From positions 1 to 34,605 of the forward strand of contig JACVCL010000013.1 of NCBI GenBank assembly GCA_016742075.1: 34,605 nucleotides of DNA, in the 5' to 3' direction. The translations under genes were made by a program, and so were the position numbers. The notes under the pieces are model-generated. The model saw only the letters and a program-made list of their open reading frames with translations. It was not told the DNA's origin and made no database searches. The stretch comes from Phycisphaerales bacterium (GTDB lineage Bacteria > Planctomycetota > Phycisphaerae > Phycisphaerales > UBA1924). Each line of letters opens with the position of its first letter. Position 1 is the stretch's first letter. Shown piece by piece: positions 29,063-34,605 of this stretch.

Positions 29063-32000
29063 TCAGGCCTCGGGCAGCCAGTCGCACCCGCGGTGGCTGT
29101 CGGGCTTCTTGGCCCATCGGCCGGCGAGCATGCCCGCGATGGCCTCGTCGATCTGCTTGCGGGCCTTGTCGAGACGCATCTCGGAGAACTCGAGCACGCC
29201 CCGACGCCCCTCGCCCATCACCCAGAACTCGGCCACGCCGTCGACCCCCGGGGGCTCGACGGGCCGGCCGTCATCGTCGGTCAGCGCGAGCAGTGTCGGC
29301 AGGGCCATGGCGTAGATGCACATCTGCAGGTTGTCGGGCTCGGGCTCGAGCAGCGTCTTCCAGCCCTCGCCGGTCTTGTAGTCCACGATCCGGTACCGCC
29401 CGTCGCGGAGCCGATCGACACGGTCGGGCTTGGCCTCAAAGGAGTGGGTGCCGCATTCTTCGCTGGCGTAGCGGAACGTCACCTTGTGCTCGACGTGCAT
29501 GATCTCGGCATCGTCGTGGAAAGCGTTGCGCCAGACGCGGAGCTGGGCCTCGAGCTTTCTGCGGGCCTCGGGCAGGCCGTCGACCCGCCCCACCCACAGG
29601 TCCCGCAGGGCCTCATCGCCCCATCGCAGCAGGTCGGACTCGTTCGGCGCCTTGGCCGGGTCGCCGTCCGAGTCGGCCGCGCGCTCGCGCTCGAGGTAGG
29701 CCTTGGCGGCCACGTGCAGCGCGTTGCCGACCGCCAGCTCGGGCTTGGCCGGCTGCGCGAGGCCGAGCACGAAGCGCATGTAGCAGCAGCGCGGGCAACG
29801 GCGGTAGGCATCGATCATCGAGTAGCTCAGGCGCAGCGGGCCGGTGAGCGGCGCAAAGAGCCCGGGGCCGGCGTCGGTTGAGGCCAGCGCGCTGCGCAGC
29901 CGGCCGATACGCTCGCGTTCGCCGACATTCAGCATGATGTCGTCCGACGGCTCGCGCCCGCCGGCGAGCGCGGCCGCGGCGGCCAGCAGACGGGCCGCGG
30001 AACCCAGCCGCTCACCCGCCCGGGCCGCGGCCCCGGGCTGGCCCCGCTCGGCGTCGAGCAGGGCGGCGTCGGCCTCCCCCCGCACGGCCGTGCGGAATCG
30101 CTCGGCGATCAGCCGCCGGCGGGCCTCGGGCGTCGAACGGTCGTGGTCGCCGTCGAGCACGGCCACGCCCGCGCCGGCCTCCTCGAGCAGCCTCGCGCCA
30201 TCACCGACGGCGACGTGCACGCTTCCTCGCAGCTCATCGAAGAAGTCGGTGGACCGGCTTTGCCCCTTCCGGGCCTTGGCCAGCAGCACGAGCCGGCGCT
30301 TGGCGCGTGTGCACGCCACATAGAACAGCCGGCGTTCTTCCTCGATCTGCTCTTCATCGGCCACGCCGCGGAAGTCGGCGGGCAGCGGGCTGCCCTCTTC
30401 GTCGGACCGCCCGGTGATCGGGAACCCGTGCTGGGCACCCGGCCGTACCCGCAGCACCAGCACCGTGTCGGCCTCCAGCCCCTTGGCCTTGTGCACGGTG
30501 AGGACGCGGACCGCGTCCTGTTCGTCGCCGGCGCCGGAGGCCTGATCGCCGTTCTCGCCGAGTCTCTCCGCCGTTTCGGCCCGCTCCAGATCGAACTCCT
30601 GCTCTTTCGAGTCGAGGTCGGCGTAGTAGCGTTGCCAGGCCCGGAGGTCTCCCGGCTCGTCGAGGTGCGGGTCCTTGGCGCGCACGAAGCGGACGACCGC
30701 CGCCAGCCGCTCGACGCGCCGGGCCGCCTCACGGCCTCCCGTGCCGCCGTGCGCCACGCCGGTCCGGCGGATGATTTCCATCATCATTTCCGACGCCCGG
30801 AGCTCGACGGCCAGAGGCCGCAGTTCCTGAAGCACCGTTGTGAGACGGTCCACCGCCGGGTGGTCGCGGTGCTGCTCCGCCAGCCACCCCACGAACCCGC
30901 GGCCGCGGCCGGCTTCGTCGGTGCTCGGGTCGCCGTCGGCCGTGCCGGCGTACAACGCCTGCCGCCGGAAGGCGGTCACCCACGCCCCGACCTGCGCCAG
31001 ATCGACGCCCATCGGCGGACGGGTCAGCAGGCGCTGGGCGTGCAGCGCTTCGTCCTCGCCCAGCACCAGCCCGACCCACGCCATCACATCCTGCACGCCC
31101 TGATCGTTCAGCGGGGTGACCGGGCGCTTGAGATCGATCGGCACGCCTCGGAGCTCCAGGGCCGCTCCGGCCCGGTCGGCGTCCAGCCGCGTGCGGCAGA
31201 GCACGAGGTAGTCGTGCCACTTCCGTGTCGGGTGGGCGGCACGGTCGGCGACGATGAGTGCCGCCGCGGCATCGGGCAGCTCGCCCGTGTCATCGGCCAC
31301 CAGCACACCCTCGATCGTCCCCGGCAGATCGTCGCGCCCGGGCCGGATGACCTTGTCGGGACGGAACCGCTCGGCGGCCCGGGCGATGATCGTGTTGCCC
31401 GCTTCGATGATCGCCGGGGCGCTGCGGTAGTTGGTCTCGAGCAGGATCTCCTCGTGCTCGGGCCAGATCTGCGCGAACCGGCGGAACGCCCGCGTGTCGG
31501 CCCCGCGGAAGCCGTAGATCGACTGATCGTCGTCGCCCACCACGCACAGGTCGGGCCCGCCGCCGCCGCCGGACCGCGGGGGCGCCAGCGCCCTCAGCAG
31601 CGCGATCTGGGCCGGGTTGGCGTCCTGGAACTCGTCGACCACGATGTGCCGGAACTCCGACCGAAGCACGGGCGCCACGCCGCTTTGCTCGGTCAGGAGC
31701 CTCACCGGCAGAGTCAGGAAGTCGTCCAACGTCAGATCGCCGCCCTCCAGCGACGCGGCCTCGAAGTGCCCGAACACCTCGGCGAACTCCGCGAACTCCT
31801 CCGCCCGCACCCGTCCCGCCGCCAGCGCGTCGGCCTCGGGGGACCCTTCGGTGGTCGGCCCCTCTTCCTGCTTGCCGATGCTCCGCAGCCAGTCGCGGGC
31901 GTATCGCGCCGCCTCGGCCGCGCTGCGCCCGGCGTTGCGGGCGTCGCTGATGAACCGGATGGCCCTCGAGATGGCCCCATCGCGCCCGGCCGCCTTCCAC

Positions 32001-32407
32001 GACCGCAGCAGGTCGTGCTGCTCGATGAGCCGCAGCAGCAGCCGCCGCTGCCGCGCCGAGTCCATCACCGACACCTGCGCCGGAAGCCCGAGGTAGTCCC
32101 CGAATCGGCGCAGCACGCGGCTGCCGAAGCTGTGAAACGTCGACACGTTCACGCGCTCGGACTTCGGGCCGCCGACACAGTCGGCCAGCCGCGAGCGCAT
32201 CTCCTCGGCGGCCTTCACCGTGAAGGTCACCGCGAGGATCGACTCGGGGTCGGCCCCGTCGCGCAGCAGGCGCGCCACGCGCGCGATGATCACGCGCGTC
32301 TTCCCTGTGCCCGGGCCCGCGAGCACGATCAGCGGCCTGCCCGTGAACTCCGCGGCGCGGCGCTGGGCGTCGTTCAACCCCTCCAGAAGCGTGTCGACTT
32401 CGTGCAT
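29063..32407 (-). CDS. UvrD/PcrA-like helicase fused to a RecB-type nuclease domain
   Basis: This is a 1114-residue superfamily 1A helicase-nuclease. Helicase motifs are Walker A GPGTGKT (31-37), TFTVKAAEEM, VVDEFQDANP, DDDQSIYGFRGAD, LETNYRS, LTVHKAKGLEAD and YVACTRAKRRL. The C-terminal third is a PD-(D/E)XK nuclease: LSYSMIDAYRRCPRCCYMRF (860-879), KPDRVD near 993-998 and IVDYKTG with Asp1009 and Lys1011. The family's iron-sulfur cysteines are degenerate: the final CxxCx5C pattern reads HRGCDWLPEA here. Such proteins process DNA ends in AddAB/AdnAB-like repair complexes or act alone. No partner subunit is adjacent. The ATG at 32407 is 50 bases from the divergent phosphatase gene. Confidence 0.9.
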   Translation of the reverse strand: MHEVDTLLEGLNDAQRRAAEFTGRPLIVLAGPGTGKTRVIIARVARLLRDGADPESILAVTFTVKAAEEMRSRLADCVGGPKSERVNVSTFHSFGSRVLRRFGDYLGLPAQVSVMDSARQRRLLLRLIEQHDLLRSWKAAGRDGAISRAIRFISDARNAGRSAAEAARYARDWLRSIGKQEEGPTTEGSPEADALAAGRVRAEEFAEFAEVFGHFEAASLEGGDLTLDDFLTLPVRLLTEQSGVAPVLRSEFRHIVVDEFQDANPAQIALLRALAPPRSGGGGGPDLCVVGDDDQSIYGFRGADTRAFRRFAQIWPEHEEILLETNYRSAPAIIEAGNTIIARAAERFRPDKVIRPGRDDLPGTIEGVLVADDTGELPDAAAALIVADRAAHPTRKWHDYLVLCRTRLDADRAGAALELRGVPIDLKRPVTPLNDQGVQDVMAWVGLVLGEDEALHAQRLLTRPPMGVDLAQVGAWVTAFRRQALYAGTADGDPSTDEAGRGRGFVGWLAEQHRDHPAVDRLTTVLQELRPLAVELRASEMMMEIIRRTGVAHGGTGGREAARRVERLAAVVRFVRAKDPHLDEPGDLRAWQRYYADLDSKEQEFDLERAETAERLGENGDQASGAGDEQDAVRVLTVHKAKGLEADTVLVLRVRPGAQHGFPITGRSDEEGSPLPADFRGVADEEQIEEERRLFYVACTRAKRRLVLLAKARKGQSRSTDFFDELRGSVHVAVGDGARLLEEAGAGVAVLDGDHDRSTPEARRRLIAERFRTAVRGEADAALLDAERGQPGAAARAGERLGSAARLLAAAAALAGGREPSDDIMLNVGERERIGRLRSALASTDAGPGLFAPLTGPLRLSYSMIDAYRRCPRCCYMRFVLGLAQPAKPELAVGNALHVAAKAYLERERAADSDGDPAKAPNESDLLRWGDEALRDLWVGRVDGLPEARRKLEAQLRVWRNAFHDDAEIMHVEHKVTFRYASEECGTHSFEAKPDRVDRLRDGRYRIVDYKTGEGWKTLLEPEPDNLQMCIYAMALPTLLALTDDDGRPVEPPGVDGVAEFWVMGEGRRGVLEFSEMRLDKARKQIDEAIAGMLAGRWAKKPDSHRGCDWLPEA

Positions 32408-32457
32408 GGGCGGATATTAGAACACGCCCCGCGGCGTCGGCTATCATCGTCCCGCCG

Positions 32458-32949
32458 ATGCCGGACCCGACCGTCAGCGTGCTCTTCGTCTGCCTGGGCA
32501 ACATCTGCCGTTCGCCGATGGCCAAGGCGGTGTTCCTGCACGCGGCGAAAGAGCGAAACGCCCTGGGCCGGTTCCGGGCCGACTCGTGCGGCACAGGCGG
32601 CTGGCACGCCGGCGGGCCGGCCGACCCACGCACGCTCGACGCCCTGCGTCGCCGTGGCGTGCCCGTCGAGCATGTCGCCCGCGTCGTGCGCCCAGAGGCC
32701 GACTTCCACGCCTTCGACCACCTCGTGGCCATGGACCGCGCCAACGTCGCCCGGTTGCTCAAGATCGGTGCGCCGCCGGCGAAGGTGTGCCTCTTGCGGT
32801 CGTTCGATCCCGAGCTGGCCGACGCTCCGGACCACGCCCGCGAGGTACCGGACCCCTACGAGTCGGGCCCAGAGGCCTTCGACGAGGTCTTCGCGATGAT
32901 CGACCGCGCCTGCCGCGGAATGATCGATCGCCTGCTGGCCGCGAGGTGA
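32458..32949 (+). CDS. Low-molecular-weight protein-tyrosine phosphatase
   Basis: This is a 163-residue cytoplasmic phosphatase. The P-loop CLGNICRS (Cys12 to Arg18, CX5R) lies at the N-terminus as in the family, and the general-acid loop DPY is at 132-134 (VPDPYESG). The enzyme forms a cysteinyl-phosphate intermediate. In bacteria such enzymes often reverse tyrosine kinases that control exopolysaccharide export, but no kinase is present here. The gene is divergent from the helicase, with only 50 bases between. TATCAT at about 32440-32446 is a possible -10, which would leave a leader of only a few bases. It converges with rho. Confidence 0.94.
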   Translation: MPDPTVSVLFVCLGNICRSPMAKAVFLHAAKERNALGRFRADSCGTGGWHAGGPADPRTLDALRRRGVPVEHVARVVRPEADFHAFDHLVAMDRANVARLLKIGAPPAKVCLLRSFDPELADAPDHAREVPDPYESGPEAFDEVFAMIDRACRGMIDRLLAAR

Positions 32950-32966
32950 GTCGCCCGTCATGCACA

Positions 32967-32997
32967 CGCCCGCCGCGTGTCGTGCACGCGGCGGGCG
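32967..32997. terminator. Strong hairpin between convergent genes
   Basis: CGCCCGCCGCGTG and CACGCGGCGGGCG form a perfect 13-bp stem around the loop TCGTG, in the 101 bases between the phosphatase stop and the rho stop. On the plus strand it is followed by GTGGGTTTC, a poor T-run. It probably acts as a bidirectional terminator or 3'-end stabiliser for both convergent transcripts. Confidence 0.6.
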
Positions 32998-33050
32998 GTG
33001 GGTTTCGGCGGCGGCGGCCGATCCGGCGGGCCGCGGATCGGGCGCGGGCA

Positions 33051-34605
33051 TCAGCCCATGTTCATGGTCAGCAGGAACTCGGCGTTGGTCTTGGCCTTCT
33101 TCAGGCGGCTCTTGAGCAGCTCCATGGCCTCGACCACGTTCATGTCGCTGAGCACCTTGCGGAGGCGGTAGACCAGCTCGAGCTCTTTGGGATCGAGCAG
33201 CAGTTCCTCGCGGCGGGTGCCCGAGGCGGCCACGTCGATGCACGGGTAGATGCGCTTGTCCATGAGCTTGCGGTCGAGGTGAAGCTCGCTGTTGCCGGTG
33301 CCCTTGAACTCCTCGAAGATCACCTCGTCGGCCTTCGAGCCGGTGTCGACCAGCGCCGTGCCGAGGATCGTCAGCGAGCCGCCGCCCTCGATGGCGCGGG
33401 CCGAGCCGAAGAACTTCTTGGGCCGGGTCAGCGCGTTGCTGTCGATGCCGCCGGTCATGATTTTGCCGCTGTGCGGCTGCGCGGCGTTGTAGGCGCGGGC
33501 CAGGCGGGTGATCGAGTCGAGCAGGATCACCACGTGCTGCCCGAACTCCACGTAACGACGGCTCTTCTCGATGACCATCTCGGCCACCTGCACGTGCCGC
33601 GACGCGTCCTCGTCGAACGTCGACGCGATGACCTCCACCGAGTCGGCCGTGTTGCGGCGGAAGTCGGTGACCTCCTCGGGGCGCTCGTCGATGAGCAGCA
33701 CGAGGATCTTCACGTCCGGATAGTTCTTGCTGATCGACTGCGTGATCTTCTGCAGCAGCACCGTCTTGCCCGTGCGCGGCGGGGCCACGATCAGGGCCCG
33801 CTGCCCGCGGCCGATCGGCGCCACCAGGTCCACGATCCGCATCTCGATCTGGTCGGGCGCCGTCTCCAGCACGAACCGCTGGAACGGGTGCAGAGGCGTG
33901 AGGTCCTCGAAGATCGGCAGCTGACGCAGCCGGTCGGCGGGCCCATCGTTCACCTTGTCCACCCGCAGCAGCGAGAAGAATTTCTCGCCCTCCTTGGGCG
34001 GCCGGATGGCCCCGCTGACCTCCATCCCCTTCCGCAGCCCCATCCGCCGCACCAGCGAAGGCGGCACGTAGATGTCATCGGGCGATGAGAGGTAGCTGCA
34101 CTCGGGGCTCCGCAGGAAGCCATAGCCCTCCTGCGCGATCTCCAGCGTGCCCTCGCCGAACATCAGCGCGTTCTCGGAGGCCCGCTTCTTGAGGATCTGG
34201 AAGATCAGCTCCTGACGGGGCAGCTTGTGGAACTCGGCGATGCCCTCACGCCCGGCGAACTTGTGCAGCTCTTCCAGCTTCATCCGCTGGAGCTCCGACA
34301 CGTGCAGGGCGTTGGCCAGAGCCGCCTGATACTCGGGCGTGCCGGCGATCCGCTCCAGTTCCTGGGCCTCGCGCTGCAGCTCGTCCTCGCTGGGCAGGGG
34401 GCCGAGGTTCACACCGCCGCCGCCGCCACCGCCGCCCGGCCCGCCGAAGCCGCCGCCCTTCTTCTTTTTCTTCTTCCGCTTGCCCATGCCCGGCTGACCG
34501 GGCTGGCCGAAGCCCTGCTGGGGCCGCCCCCAGCCGCCTCCGCCCCCGCCCCCGCCGCCACCGCCCTGCTGGCCCTGCCAGTTGTTGGGCCGCTGCTGCT
34601 GGTGA
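33051..34605 (-). CDS. rho: Transcription termination factor Rho with a low-complexity N-terminal extension (5' end beyond the window)
   Basis: Rho is the hexameric RNA-dependent ATPase that ends untranslated transcripts. The conserved body spans at least 420 codons: an N-terminal helical domain ([25 protein letters not shown]), the RNA-binding cold-shock-like domain ([23 protein letters not shown]), Walker A APPRTGKT, Walker B-type [15 protein letters not shown], and the R-loop region [20 protein letters not shown]. Upstream there is [11 protein letters not shown] followed by a glycine run. The frame stays open from the ATG at 34487 to the window edge, adding at least 39 residues rich in Gly, Gln, Pro and Asn. 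That ATG has no ribosome-binding site, so the true start probably lies outside. The C-terminus is complete. Confidence 0.95.
   Translation of the reverse strand, partial: HQQQRPNNWQGQQGGGGGGGGGGGWGRPQQGFGQPGQPGMGKRKKKKKKGGGFGGPGGGGGGGGVNLGPLPSEDELQREAQELERIAGTPEYQAALANALHVSELQRMKLEELHKFAGREGIAEFHKLPRQELIFQILKKRASENALMFGEGTLEIAQEGYGFLRSPECSYLSSPDDIYVPPSLVRRMGLRKGMEVSGAIRPPKEGEKFFSLLRVDKVNDGPADRLRQLPIFEDLTPLHPFQRFVLETAPDQIEMRIVDLVAPIGRGQRALIVAPPRTGKTVLLQKITQSISKNYPDVKILVLLIDERPEEVTDFRRNTADSVEVIASTFDEDASRHVQVAEMVIEKSRRYVEFGQHVVILLDSITRLARAYNAAQPHSGKIMTGGIDSNALTRPKKFFGSARAIEGGGSLTILGTALVDTGSKADEVIFEEFKGTGNSELHLDRKLMDKRIYPCIDVAASGTRREELLLDPKELELVYRLRKVLSDMNVVEAMELLKSRLKKAKTNAEFLLTMNMG

Noticed and set aside
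30143-32899. Plus-strand open frame of 918 codons opposite the helicase
   Set aside because: The helicase shows every superfamily 1 motif on the minus strand. The plus frame has biased composition and only ends inside the phosphatase gene in another frame.
1-34605. tRNA, rRNA, riboswitch, insertion sequence, CRISPR array or replication origin
   Set aside because: I looked for cloverleaf-like and rRNA-like segments, transposase-like proteins with terminal repeats, regularly spaced repeats and DnaA-box clusters, and saw none that I could support by eye.

Overview
The window is about 70% G+C and densely packed with bacterial chromosomal housekeeping and cell-envelope genes. I see no tRNA or rRNA, no CRISPR array, no insertion sequence and no phage gene. 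Gene content and style suggest a planctomycete, most likely of the Phycisphaerae type: a Gram-negative envelope (Lnt, type II secretion), a high-GC genome, and pseudopilin-G-like globular domains attached to unrelated soluble or membrane proteins. That placement is an inference; no marker gene here settles it.

Layout. Positions 83-7795 (+) hold a tightly coupled type II secretion / type IV pilus-like operon: gspF, gspG, three further pseudopilin genes (I-, J- and K-like), a GspC/PilP-like gene, GspL/PilN-like, GspM/PilO-like and a TPR lipoprotein. Most junctions overlap by 1-4 bases. GspD and GspE are not in view. Positions 7817-9584 (-) carry a CpcT/CpeT-family protein and a metallo-beta-lactamase-fold hydrolase. 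ruvB (+) follows. Positions 10767-14915 (-) read iscS, iscU, iscA, a TraB/GumN-like protein with an inserted GspG-like domain, and a NUDIX hydrolase, behind one plausible promoter with an overlapping palindrome. Positions 15238-21560 (+) carry a VOC protein, rpe, a histidine-phosphatase-fold protein lacking both catalytic histidines, accD, lnt and a HEAT-repeat lipoprotein.

Positions 21745-25715 (+) form a cell-shape cluster: a membrane coiled-coil protein whose architecture resembles MreC, a 70-residue membrane protein, then mreB, mreC and mreD. A lone phenylalanine hydroxylase gene follows. On the minus strand, a PadR repressor gene and its membrane partner lie behind a textbook promoter filled by a 17-bp perfect palindrome. 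A UvrD-like helicase-nuclease, a low-molecular-weight tyrosine phosphatase (+) and rho (-) end the window. Rho runs off the right edge with an unusual Gly/Gln-rich N-terminal extension.

The most distinctive signals are: a 32-residue collagen-like tract inside a pseudopilin; the reuse of a GspG-like globular domain in two unrelated proteins; the dead phosphatase; the possible second MreC-like protein beside mreB; the PadR operator; and the disordered extension of Rho.
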